From Gammaproteobacteria bacterium UBA2675 (GTDB taxonomy: Bacteria > Pseudomonadota > Gammaproteobacteria > Pseudomonadales > Pseudohongiellaceae), in the NCBI GenBank assembly GCA_002354805.1, contig DEMH01000011.1, positions 1 through 16,705 on the forward strand: a DNA stretch of 16,705 nucleotides, given 5' to 3'. The notes under the pieces were generated by a model. It was given only the letters and a program-made list of their open reading frames with translations, was not told the origin of the DNA and did not search any database. This document shows, one piece after another, positions 7,100-14,508 of this stretch (its first letter is position 1; each line of letters begins with the position of its first letter). Position numbers and translations under genes: made by a program.

Positions 7100-7237
7100 A
7101 TGACAGAGTCATCAAAGCTGAGCACTATTGAAAAGATCGCAGTCGCCAGTTCCGTGTTTATTATAGGTGCTGGCATCGTGTACTGGGCGTTTCAGGTAGG
7201 TAACGTGATCGAGCTGTTGAGACTGGCTTACGGCTAG
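7100..7237 (+). CDS. 45-residue single-helix membrane protein
   Basis: ATG at 7100 is preceded by GGGAG at 7088-7092 (7-nt spacing), a clearly better start than any in the longer open frame. The product has a short charged N-terminus (MTESSKLSTIEK), one hydrophobic helix at about 13-33 and a short tail ending RLAYG. It starts 35 bp after the previous stop and is followed by a strong terminator, so it closes the 5937-7237 unit. Small single-helix proteins are often assembly or stability subunits of membrane oxidoreductases; that role is only suggested by position. I recognise no family. Confidence 0.6.
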   Translation: MTESSKLSTIEKIAVASSVFIIGAGIVYWAFQVGNVIELLRLAYG

Positions 7238-7267
7238 GCGACAGGCTGTCAGAGTAAGCAGCAGGGA

Positions 7268-7320
7268 TAAAAAAAGCGGCGATCAATTGGATGCTTCCCA
7301 TTGATCGCCGCTTTTGTTTT
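7268..7320. terminator. Bidirectional terminator between convergent genes
   Basis: AAAAGCGGCGATCAATTGG pairs with CCATTGATCGCCGCTTTT with one bulged base, around the loop ATGCTTC. An A-run lies before it and a T-run after it, so it serves both the + strand membrane cluster and the - strand gene ending at 7337. Confidence 0.92.
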
Positions 7321-7336
7321 TATAGTATTTTCAGGA

Positions 7337-7897
7337 CTAGAAGATTCCCAGCTCCATCAGGAAGTAGTCGTCCATAAACAGTTCAGATACCAGCCGGTCA
7401 AGACCTTTGCCGATGGCAGCGCTGATGTCGTCGCCTTCCGAATCGACCCGGCTGAAGACTACGGCCTGCCAGGCATTGCGGCCCTGGTTGTTCAGGCTGA
7501 GCTGGCAGCGAATGAGTACCTGCAGACCATCGGCAGTTTCTTCAATCTGCATTTCCAGCAGTTCACCCTGCAATCGCAGATTACCCTCATCATCCGTCAG
7601 ATTGGCCTCTGATGCAGCAAGTGCCTGATTGAATGTCTGCTGGATCAATGCTGCGGGCATCTGCCCGGACAGCGTTACATTTTCCTTGCCGGGGCGAGCT
7701 ATGTCCTGCTTGTCTGCAATCTCGCGGGCATCAGTGAACTCGCTGACGCTAATCGGGCCGCCGAACATGGACGCCAGGCTGACACCAGTGTCGCCTTCGT
7801 AGGTATAATCAACAGTAACTTCTTCCCCTGCCAGCGCCTGACAGGCCAGCAGCATGGCGCCAGTAACAGTAAGCGCGCATAAAGTACGTAACTTCAC
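7337..7897 (-). CDS. Small exported protein, possibly a YajG-like lipoprotein
   Basis: 186 residues; GTG start complementary to 7895-7897, with GGGAG 8 nt upstream. The N-terminus is a signal sequence. LLAC at 16-19 could act as a poor lipobox (Leu at -2), or signal peptidase I could cut after QALA at 23. The mature part shows ISVSEFTDARE, a helix with PAALIQQTFNQAL, strands around LRLQGELLEMQIEE and VLIRCQLSLNNQG, and a final helix GKGLDRLVSELF. This alternation resembles YajG/LpoB-like and ABC-auxiliary small outer-membrane lipoproteins, but no diagnostic motif settles it. It is monocistronic, with its own -10 box upstream and a bidirectional terminator downstream. Role unknown. Confidence 0.7.
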   Translation of the reverse strand: MKLRTLCALTVTGAMLLACQALAGEEVTVDYTYEGDTGVSLASMFGGPISVSEFTDAREIADKQDIARPGKENVTLSGQMPAALIQQTFNQALAASEANLTDDEGNLRLQGELLEMQIEETADGLQVLIRCQLSLNNQGRNAWQAVVFSRVDSEGDDISAAIGKGLDRLVSELFMDDYFLMELGIF

Positions 7898-7940
7898 AGT
7901 AAAACTCCCTCACTTCTCGAGATGGCTGTAGTGCAACTTA

Positions 7941-7968
7941 ATTATAGGTTTTAAGTCAGTGTAATCAG
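7941..7968 (-). promoter_or_regulatory. Sigma-70 type promoter
   Basis: On the minus strand a perfect TATAAT (7946-7941) lies 16 bp after CTGATT (7968-7963), a weak -35. The start would be near 7934, giving a leader of about 37 nt to the GTG at 7897. Confidence 0.5.
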
Positions 7969-8010
7969 TTGGATGGCCAGGATAAAGCGCATCGGTGAAC
8001 CTGGCCTGAC

Positions 8011-8047
8011 AAACAAAAGGGCCGCGGCGGTAAAGCGCGCGGCCCTT
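8011..8047 (-). terminator. Intrinsic terminator of the second NHL gene
   Basis: On the minus strand AAGGGCCGCG (8047-8038) pairs with CGCGGCCCTT (8026-8017) across an 11-nt loop, followed by TTGTTTGT. It lies about 70 bp after the stop at 8117; a shorter hairpin with GCCTGG/CCAGGC arms sits in between. Confidence 0.85.
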
Positions 8048-8116
8048 GTGAGTGCTCTTAAGCCGTTCAAGCTTGCCTGGCTGGCAGAGTCTGTCTACCA
8101 GGCGGCTGTCTCAGAC

Positions 8117-9301
8117 TTACAGAGTACCTTCTGGCCATGGCACACCCTGGTGGCCTGACGGTACAGACTTCATGCCTTTGAAGACAAATTTCTGAATACG
8201 CTTGCCTTCGTAGGTTTCAGTTGTGTAGATGTTGTTCTGAGAGTCAGTCGCGATGCTGTGTGGCGCATAGAACTGCCCAGGCTGACGGCCGCCGCCACCA
8301 AAGCTGATCAGTACTTCCAGCGACTGACGGTCAATCACGTAGATTTTGAAGTTCTGGCCATCAGCCAGATAGATGTACTTCTGTTCTGGATCGTTCGAGA
8401 AATCGATGTCCCAGGTAGAGCCCTGAGCCAGTGTCTCTGGAGCGATGTAGACTTCGCGAACGTAAGTGCCGTCTTCACGGAACACCTGGATGCGGTCAGA
8501 ACCACGGTCACAGACATAGACCAGTCCGTCGTTTGACGGGATGGCGCAGTGAACCGGGCCACGGAACTGCTGTGGACGATCGCCGGGTGCGTAGTCAACC
8601 CGGACGTCTTCCGGACGGTTGCCGTAGGCACCCCAGTAGCGCTTGAATGCACCGGTGTTCAGGTCGATAACGGCAACCCGCTTGTGACGATAACCGTCAG
8701 CGAGGTAAACCTCGTTGGCTTCACCATCGATCTCGATTTCAGCAACCTGACCGAAGAATTCAGTGCTGTTGCTGTCTGGCTCACTGCCAGGAATACCATA
8801 TTCGGCGACAAACTGACCGTCACCAGTGAACACCAGTACGTGTGCGTCGCCGCCGCCATTGCCGCCGATCCAGACGTTACCGTTGGGTGCCACCGCGATG
8901 CCGTGGTTGGATGCCGGCCATGTGAAGCCGTCACCAGGTCCACCCCATGCGTTTACCAGGTTGCCTTCTGGGTCAAATTCAAGAATAGGTGGTGCAGGGG
9001 TACAGCATTCGCTGACGCCCATTTTTAGACCGATTTCGGTAATGCCGCCGAACATGGAATCCTGATCGCGGTGAACCATGAATACATGGTCACGATCATC
9101 CACTTCAACGCCAATTGATCGGCCAATGATCCAGTTGTTTGGCAGGGGTTTTGGCCAGAACGGATCCACTTCGAAAGTGGGGGTCTCGACCATCGTGCCG
9201 GACTGTGCCACGGCGGGCTCTTCTGTGAGCCACTGGGCTCCCATCGCAGCGACTGCCAGCGTCAGACTTGCGCCAACAGCCAGTTTGATTCTTTTTGTCA
9301 T
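8117..9301 (-). CDS. Secreted NHL propeller, PAL-like (peptidyl-hydroxyglycine lyase fold)
   Basis: 394 residues from the ATG at 9301 (MTKRIK), with GGAGGGAG upstream; an ATG at 9334 only adds 11 residues. Residues 1-33 are a signal sequence (TLAVAAMGA or AVA-Q cleavage). The mature protein is a six-bladed NHL-type propeller. By motif it keeps residues matching the active site of the lyase half of PAM: His133 (SNHGIAV), His251 (PVHCAI) and His348 (APHSIATD) for the zinc histidines, Tyr204 (ADGYRHKR) for the catalytic Tyr, and Arg78 (MVHRDQ) and Arg266 (VCDRGSDRIQVF) for the two Arg. PAL splits alpha-hydroxyglycine peptides into an amide and glyoxylate; related N-dealkylation-type lyase reactions are conceivable. 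Its natural substrate is unknown. It is divergent from the HupE-like gene. Confidence 0.8.
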   Translation of the reverse strand: MTKRIKLAVGASLTLAVAAMGAQWLTEEPAVAQSGTMVETPTFEVDPFWPKPLPNNWIIGRSIGVEVDDRDHVFMVHRDQDSMFGGITEIGLKMGVSECCTPAPPILEFDPEGNLVNAWGGPGDGFTWPASNHGIAVAPNGNVWIGGNGGGDAHVLVFTGDGQFVAEYGIPGSEPDSNSTEFFGQVAEIEIDGEANEVYLADGYRHKRVAVIDLNTGAFKRYWGAYGNRPEDVRVDYAPGDRPQQFRGPVHCAIPSNDGLVYVCDRGSDRIQVFREDGTYVREVYIAPETLAQGSTWDIDFSNDPEQKYIYLADGQNFKIYVIDRQSLEVLISFGGGGRQPGQFYAPHSIATDSQNNIYTTETYEGKRIQKFVFKGMKSVPSGHQGVPWPEGTL

Positions 9302-9353
9302 TATGTAGCTCCCTCCAGGTTGGTTTCCGGGCATGTTGATCTTGTTGTGCCCA

Positions 9354-9387
9354 GAGTATACTCAGTAATCAATGCTCAGTATACTCA
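9354..9387. promoter_or_regulatory. Pair of palindromic AGTATACT sites, candidate operator
   Basis: AGTATACTCA occurs at 9355-9364 and 9378-9387, exactly 23 bp apart, and each carries the palindrome AGTATACT. The first is extended to GAGTATACTC (9354-9363). They sit in the 133-bp divergent region between the PAL-like gene (start 9301) and the HupE-like gene (start 9435). Two identical palindromes about two helical turns apart suggest cooperative binding of a dimeric regulator. No regulator gene is adjacent. Confidence 0.5.
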
Positions 9388-9434
9388 CGTGTCCAAAAAA
9401 GTGATCCGCTGTCGTAGCTTGGGCTGAGGTAGAT

Positions 9435-10829
9435 ATGCAGAATAATAAGATGAGGGGAGTTCTGGCGGAATTCCTGCAGGGAATGCCGCGATTATTCAGG
9501 TGGCACTGGCTGGTGCTGATAGCGCTGATCTGCAGCGCAGGGGCAAGGGCTGACGAAATTCCAAGTCGCGTCGCCGTTCAGGCTTACGTCAAGGCAGAGG
9601 GTGACAGGCTGAATCTGCTGATGCGGGTGCCCATGGATGCCCTGCTTGAATCGCAGTTTCCGCTGCGCGGCGAGATAGGCTACGTCATCTTTTCACAGGC
9701 CAGGGGCGCCATGGAGGATGCTGCCTACAACCAGCTGCTGCAGTCCATCCAGATGTTTGAGGGCGACCGGCTGCTGGAGAGTCCGCGTCTGGATGCTGTG
9801 CGAATCTCTCTGCCATCCAATCGTAATTTCGTAGATTACCCGACTGCCATGCAGGCGGTTCAATCCGCCCCGCTTGATGACAGCGTCGATCTTTATTATC
9901 GCCAGGGTTTCCTGGATGTACTTGCTTCCTATCCCATTGAGTCTGAGGATTCACGCTTTTCGATCGATGCGCGACTGGGCGGCCTGGGGCTGGAAACTAC
10001 GACCGTGCTGCGCTACGTGCTGGATGATGGTGCTGAGCGTTCATTCAGCTATATAGGCAACCCGGGGCGCGTGTATCTGGACCCGCGCTGGTATCAGGCG
10101 ACGTTCAATTTCATCGCACTGGGTTTTGATCATATTTTAGAGGGTACAGATCATCTGCTGTTTCTGTTCTGTCTGATTATACCGCTGCGCCGCATCAGGG
10201 CTCTGATCCCGGTGGTAACCGCATTCACAATAGCGCATTCGATCACCCTGATAGCATCTGCGCTCGGCTGGGTCCCGTCTGCAATCTGGTTTCCAGCGCT
10301 GATTGAGTCACTGATTGCCCTCTCTATTGTATATATGGCATTCGAAAATATTATTGGTGTTCGGCAGCAGCATCGCTGGGTAGTGACGTTCGGCTTTGGT
10401 CTGATCCATGGATTTGGATTCTCTTTCCTGCTGACAGAGAGCATGCAGTTCGCCGGATCCCATTTGCTGGCGTCACTGCTGGCCTTCAATATAGGTGTGG
10501 AGCTGGGGCAGATCCTGGTATTGCTGATTGCTGTCCCGCTGGTTCATCTGCTGTTCAAGTATGTATTGCCGGAGCGCGCCGGGGTTATTTTGCTGTCAGC
10601 CGTGCTGGCTCACTGGGCCTGGCACTGGATGGAGGAGCGCTTTGCCGGCTTCTTCGCCTATCAGTTGAATATGCCCGCCCTTGATCGATATTTTTTTGTA
10701 GGTGTGTTGCAGTGGCTGGCTCTGCTGGCCCTGTCGCTGGCAGTGCTGTGGGCGATGCGGGGCTTTTTCTCGCGTTTCGTGGATGCGGGCGACAAGCAGG
10801 AACTGGGTGAGTCACGTATTGTAGGCTGA
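9435..10829 (+). CDS. HupE/UreJ_2-type membrane protein
   Basis: 464 residues; ATG at 9435 with GAGG at 9425-9428 (6-nt spacing). A signal sequence ends ARA-D near residue 39, after a long basic N-terminus. Residues 40-220 are an extracytoplasmic domain. The C-terminal part has at least six membrane helices carrying the HupE/UreJ_2 signature: GFDHILEGTDHLLFL (230-244), AHSITL (267-272), FGLIHGFGFS (321-330) and FNIGVELGQ (351-359), with His and Asp residues suited to metal binding. Related HupE and UreJ proteins take up nickel or cobalt, but proteins with this large N-terminal domain are uncharacterised to my knowledge. No hydrogenase or urease gene lies nearby, so another metal or role is possible. 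The CstA-like gene downstream has its own promoter. Confidence 0.8.
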   Translation: MQNNKMRGVLAEFLQGMPRLFRWHWLVLIALICSAGARADEIPSRVAVQAYVKAEGDRLNLLMRVPMDALLESQFPLRGEIGYVIFSQARGAMEDAAYNQLLQSIQMFEGDRLLESPRLDAVRISLPSNRNFVDYPTAMQAVQSAPLDDSVDLYYRQGFLDVLASYPIESEDSRFSIDARLGGLGLETTTVLRYVLDDGAERSFSYIGNPGRVYLDPRWYQATFNFIALGFDHILEGTDHLLFLFCLIIPLRRIRALIPVVTAFTIAHSITLIASALGWVPSAIWFPALIESLIALSIVYMAFENIIGVRQQHRWVVTFGFGLIHGFGFSFLLTESMQFAGSHLLASLLAFNIGVELGQILVLLIAVPLVHLLFKYVLPERAGVILLSAVLAHWAWHWMEERFAGFFAYQLNMPALDRYFFVGVLQWLALLALSLAVLWAMRGFFSRFVDAGDKQELGESRIVG

Positions 10830-10839
10830 ATCGCCTTGG

Positions 10840-10869
10840 TTGTGCGTCTCAAACGAAACTTGCTATGAT
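10840..10869 (+). promoter_or_regulatory. Extended -10 promoter for the CstA-type gene
   Basis: TTGTGC (10840-10845) and TATGAT (10864-10869) are 18 bp apart, and TGC directly before the -10 makes it an extended -10. The leader begins near 10876, and a small hairpin (GGCGCT 10872-10877 / AGCGCC 10884-10889) lies close to its 5' end. Confidence 0.6.
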
Positions 10870-10931
10870 TCGGCGCTGCCTCAAGCGCCTGCAGGGTTTG
10901 TCTTGATAATAATAAATCGGGAGTTAGTAGT

Positions 10932-12611
10932 ATGAGCGGGATCGGAATTGTATTGTTCGGGATAGCGGGGCTGGCGTTTGGCTGGTTTGTATACTCCCGG
11001 TTTATCGCAGAAAAGATCTACCGTCTGGATCCGAATTTCCAGACCCCAGCACATGAGCTCAATGATGGTGTGGACTATGTTCCCACCAACAAATACGTGC
11101 TTTGGGGTCACCATTTCACGTCAGTTGCTGGTGCGGCGCCAATCGTTGGCCCTGCCATCGCTGTATACTGGGGCTGGGTTCCGGCACTGTTGTGGGTTAC
11201 CTTTGGCACCATCTTCTTTGCCGGCGTCCACGATATGGGCGCGCTCTGGGCGAGCACGCGCAACAAAGGTAAATCTATCGGCGCACTGTCAGAGAACGTG
11301 ATCGGCAAGCGCACGCGCTCACTGTTCCTGATTGTAATCTTCCTGCTCCTGTTGATGGTTAACGCTGTGTTTGGTGTTGTCATTGCGACCGGGTTTGTAA
11401 ACACGCCCGGATCGGTGTTCCCGGCCTGGATGGCCATTGTGGTAGCACTGATTATCGGTCAGCTGCTGCGTCGCAATTACAGCCTGATGCTGCTGACCGC
11501 AGTGGGTGTTGTGATTCTTTATCTGTCCATCTGGGCGGGTACGTTTATCGAATGGTCATTGCCGGAAACCATGTTCGGCCTGACTGCAAGCGCCAACTGG
11601 ATCATTATCCTGTTTATCTACGCTGCGGTCGCGTCAATGTTGCCTGTCTGGGTGCTGCTTCAGCCGCGCGACTTCATTAACGGCATGCAGCTTATTGTGG
11701 GTCTGGCACTGCTCTACGGTGCAGTATTTCTCTCTATGCCCGAGATGGTTGCGCCCGCTTTCAATTCACAGGTGGCTGAGGGTACACCGAGCATCTTCCC
11801 GCTGCTGTTTGTAACCATCGCCTGTGGTGCGATCTCTGGCTTCCACGGAATTGTGGCATCAGGCACCAGCTCCAAGCAGCTGGACAAAGAGACCGATGCG
11901 CGATTCGTGGGTTATCTGGGCGCGATCGGCGAGGGTTCCCTGGCGCTGATCACCATTGTGGCGGTATGTTCAGTGGCTTACGCGGCCAACACTGAGCAGT
12001 GGCATGCGGTATATACCCAGTTCTCTGACGGTGGCGCGCCCGCCTTCGTGGCTGGTGGTGCTGCACTGATTTCCGGCTCTTGGGGCATATCGGAGAACTT
12101 TGCGCAGGTGCTTCTGGCAACCATGGTGGCATTGTTCGCTGGCACGACCATGGACTCTGGGGTGCGTCTGCAGCGTTACATTATCCAGGAATGGGGTGAT
12201 ATTTACGGTATCTCACTGTTCAAGTCTGGCCTGGTGGCCACGGGTGTGGCGGTGCTGGCGTGTCTGCTGCTGGCATTCGGTGCAGGTGGTTCGTCGGGTC
12301 AGGGTGGCATGATCATCTGGCCATTGTTTGGTGCAACCAACCAGATCCTGGCAAGTCTGACGCTGCTGGTGATCACGGTAATGCTGCTCAAGATGGGTCG
12401 CCCGGCGTATTACACGCTGATTCCGATGATCTTTGTGCTTATTACCTCCTTCCTGGCGGGCATGATTCAGCTGGTGCAGTTCTACGAAGCTGGTAATTAC
12501 CTGCTGGTCACGCTCGACTTTATTGTGCTGGTGGTAAGTGTGCTGGTAATGCTGGAAGCGGCCTCGGTAGTCAGCAAATTGCGCAAGGAGCGCGCACAAC
12601 TGGCTGAGTAA
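10932..12611 (+). CDS. cstA: CstA-family carbon-starvation transporter, short form
   Basis: 559 residues; ATG at 10932 with GGGAG at 10919-10923 (8-nt spacing). It is a polytopic inner-membrane protein with well-kept CstA motifs: DYVPTNKYVLWGHHF (48-62) leading to GAAPIVGPA, QPRDF (244-248), SGFHGIVASGTSSKQL (302-317), TTMDSGVRLQRY (405-416) and LFGATNQILASL. E. coli CstA has about 700 residues and BtsT about 716; this protein belongs to the shorter forms that lack part of the C-terminal region. Characterised members import pyruvate and have been linked to peptide uptake. If amidated or cleaved peptides are handled in the periplasm here, uptake of products such as small oxo-acids would fit, but this is speculation. 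It has its own promoter. Confidence 0.9.
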   Translation: MSGIGIVLFGIAGLAFGWFVYSRFIAEKIYRLDPNFQTPAHELNDGVDYVPTNKYVLWGHHFTSVAGAAPIVGPAIAVYWGWVPALLWVTFGTIFFAGVHDMGALWASTRNKGKSIGALSENVIGKRTRSLFLIVIFLLLLMVNAVFGVVIATGFVNTPGSVFPAWMAIVVALIIGQLLRRNYSLMLLTAVGVVILYLSIWAGTFIEWSLPETMFGLTASANWIIILFIYAAVASMLPVWVLLQPRDFINGMQLIVGLALLYGAVFLSMPEMVAPAFNSQVAEGTPSIFPLLFVTIACGAISGFHGIVASGTSSKQLDKETDARFVGYLGAIGEGSLALITIVAVCSVAYAANTEQWHAVYTQFSDGGAPAFVAGGAALISGSWGISENFAQVLLATMVALFAGTTMDSGVRLQRYIIQEWGDIYGISLFKSGLVATGVAVLACLLLAFGAGGSSGQGGMIIWPLFGATNQILASLTLLVITVMLLKMGRPAYYTLIPMIFVLITSFLAGMIQLVQFYEAGNYLLVTLDFIVLVVSVLVMLEAASVVSKLRKERAQLAE

Positions 12612-12629
12612 GCTGCCCTATCGCCGGGT

Positions 12630-12650
12630 CCGGCCCGCCGCGCGGGTCGG
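12630..12650 (+). other. GC-rich hairpin after cstA
   Basis: CCGGCCCG pairs with CGGGTCGG (one G-U) around a 5-nt loop, 19 nt after the cstA stop. No T-run follows, so it may protect the 3' end of the message or act in Rho-dependent termination rather than as a classical terminator. Confidence 0.4.
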
Positions 12651-12719
12651 ATTCGAGCGATCGTTACAAATAATTGCAATGTGAATCACTGCATCATTAG
12701 TGTTGTGAAACTGATTGAC

Positions 12720-12725
12720 TATAAT
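12720..12725 (+). promoter_or_regulatory. Perfect -10 box TATAAT before the copper enzyme gene
   Basis: TATAAT lies at 12720-12725; the best -35 at 17 bp (TTAGTG, 12697-12702) is weak. A start near 12732 would lie after the alternative TTG codon at 12715, which supports the ATG at 12763 as the translation start. An activator may be needed. Confidence 0.45.
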
Positions 12726-12762
12726 CCGTATCGATAGCCGAAATGGCAGATTGAATGGAATT

Positions 12763-14508
12763 ATGGTTGGAATGGTCCGAACCCGCGCGGTAATCCTCTG
12801 GTTGGCAATCCTGGCATGCGCCCCGGCATGGGCATCCCGTGTGCCTGACTTTTCTCTGATCGATCAAAATGGCAGGTTTCACCAGCTGAGTCGCTATAGT
12901 GACAGCGAAATCGTTGTGCTGCTGACCTACCATAAGGACTGTGAAGTCAGTCGCAATGCGCTGTCTGAGCTCGCCTCTCTTCATGAACGGTTCGCCGGCA
13001 ATGAGGTTAGATTTCAGGTGCTGGTTGCAGACCCGACAGAGACTCGGGCATCACTCAGGGATCTGGCGGGGCGGCTTAATACAAATCTGCCTCTGTTGCT
13101 TGACGAAACGCAGTTGGTAACCGACGCGCTCGGATTCACGCACGCGGGCGAGGTGCTGGTGGTGGATCCGGAGATGGGGCAGGAGCTCTACCGTGGGGGG
13201 ATTGGGCTCTACGACGATAATCCCATGCAGCTTGCTTTGGCTGCCAGCCTGCCGGGGCTGAGTTCCCATCTGCACTACATAGTGCACTCCGAGCTGAATG
13301 GTGATCCATTTATCCAGGAAACCATGCCGCTTACAGGCAAGCCGCTGGTGTTGGAGGTGCTGGAACAGGCGCGCTCCGAGCCTGTGAGTTACGAGCAGGA
13401 TATTGTTCCGATTCTTAAACGCCGCTGCATAGAGTGCCATCGCGATCAAGGTGCAGCGCCGTGGGTGATGGGTAGTCACCGAATGGTGCAGGGCTGGAGC
13501 CCGATGATACGCGAAACTCTGTTGACTCGCCGCATGCCGCCCGGGCAGATCGATTATCAGGACGCAGCGCGGTTTGACGACGTTCACCACCTGACCAACG
13601 AGGAGATGATTGATCTGCTGACCTGGGTTGAGGGTGGTGCTGTTCGTGATGAAAGTGCCGAGGACCCTTTGCAGTCCTTGCCGCCCAGAGAGTCAAGCTG
13701 GGAGCTGGGTGAGCCAGATCTGGTAGTTGATTTTCCCGCTCACGAGATTCCGGCTTCTGGTGTGCTCGATTACATGTTTGTTCCTGTTGAGCTGGGTCTG
13801 ACCGAGGATAAGTGGGTTCAGGCATACGAGTTTGATGTGGATGATAAGCTGTCTCTTCATCACGTTATTGTGTTTACTCAGGATGCCCGGCAGCAAAGGC
13901 AGAATGCCAGTCGTGGCGGAAGTCGGACAAACTTTGGAGGCTATGCCCCGGGTCGGGAGCATGTGCTGCTCGACAGTGATACTGGTATCAAGTTGACGAG
14001 AGACATGCGCCTGATGATTCAGTTTCACTACACGACGATTGGTCGTGAGCTGACGGACCAGTCACGCCTGGGCTTGTACTTTAGAGATACCCCGCCGACG
14101 CACGAACTGGTGCGAACAGCTGTGATGAACGGCGAGTTTGAAATTCCGCCTGGAGTCAGGGAGTTCCCGGTTCAGGCTGAAACGCTTATAGATACGGACA
14201 GTTACCTGTATAGTTTTGCGCCGCATATGCACTACCGTGGCAAGCACATTCGCTTCGAAGCACAGTTTCCGGATGGCAGCATGGAGTCGCTGTTGTCCAT
14301 TCCGAATTTCCAGCACAACTGGCAAATGGTCTATCGACTGAAGGAGCCGGTGTTCCTCCCTGCTGGGACGCGGATCGTAGCTAAAGGCGCATTTGATAAT
14401 TCCGTTCACAACCCGCTCAACCCTGATCCTGCAGAGCGAGTTGTATGGGGCGATCAGGTTTGGGACGAGATGTTTCTTACCTGGATGCGGGTGAGTCCTG
14501 TTAAATGA
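12763..14508 (+). CDS. Redoxin / cytochrome c / PHM-like copper monooxygenase fusion
   Basis: 581 residues from the ATG at 12763 (another ATG at 12772 and a TTG at 12715 are in frame; no start has a good Shine-Dalgarno). Signal sequence to about 24 (PAWA-S). Residues 27-170 are a thioredoxin/peroxiredoxin-like domain (VPDFSLIDQNG) with only one cysteine (Cys60, KDCEVS). Residues 205-295 are a cytochrome c domain: CIECH (Cys222, Cys225, His226) with Met258 (RRMPPGQ) as likely axial ligand. Residues 315-581 match type II copper monooxygenases (PHM/DBH): His366-His367 and His422 (IQFHYTT) for the CuH site, His488-x-His490 (PHMHYRGK) and Met570 (WDEMF) for the CuM site. All six ligands are kept, and this domain has no cysteine, unlike disulfide-rich animal PHM. 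The heme probably supplies electrons in place of ascorbate. Its stop overlaps birA by 4 nt. Confidence 0.85.
   Translation: MVGMVRTRAVILWLAILACAPAWASRVPDFSLIDQNGRFHQLSRYSDSEIVVLLTYHKDCEVSRNALSELASLHERFAGNEVRFQVLVADPTETRASLRDLAGRLNTNLPLLLDETQLVTDALGFTHAGEVLVVDPEMGQELYRGGIGLYDDNPMQLALAASLPGLSSHLHYIVHSELNGDPFIQETMPLTGKPLVLEVLEQARSEPVSYEQDIVPILKRRCIECHRDQGAAPWVMGSHRMVQGWSPMIRETLLTRRMPPGQIDYQDAARFDDVHHLTNEEMIDLLTWVEGGAVRDESAEDPLQSLPPRESSWELGEPDLVVDFPAHEIPASGVLDYMFVPVELGLTEDKWVQAYEFDVDDKLSLHHVIVFTQDARQQRQNASRGGSRTNFGGYAPGREHVLLDSDTGIKLTRDMRLMIQFHYTTIGRELTDQSRLGLYFRDTPPTHELVRTAVMNGEFEIPPGVREFPVQAETLIDTDSYLYSFAPHMHYRGKHIRFEAQFPDGSMESLLSIPNFQHNWQMVYRLKEPVFLPAGTRIVAKGAFDNSVHNPLNPDPAERVVWGDQVWDEMFLTWMRVSPVK

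Noticed and set aside
8549..9028. 159-codon + strand frame opposite the second NHL gene
   Set aside because: The minus-strand frame carries regular NHL repeats and active-site motifs; the + frame shows no family features.
9435..10829. Hydrogenase or urease accessory function taken from the HupE/UreJ name
   Set aside because: No hydrogenase or urease gene is present in the window, and proteins with this large N-terminal domain are not tied to those enzymes.
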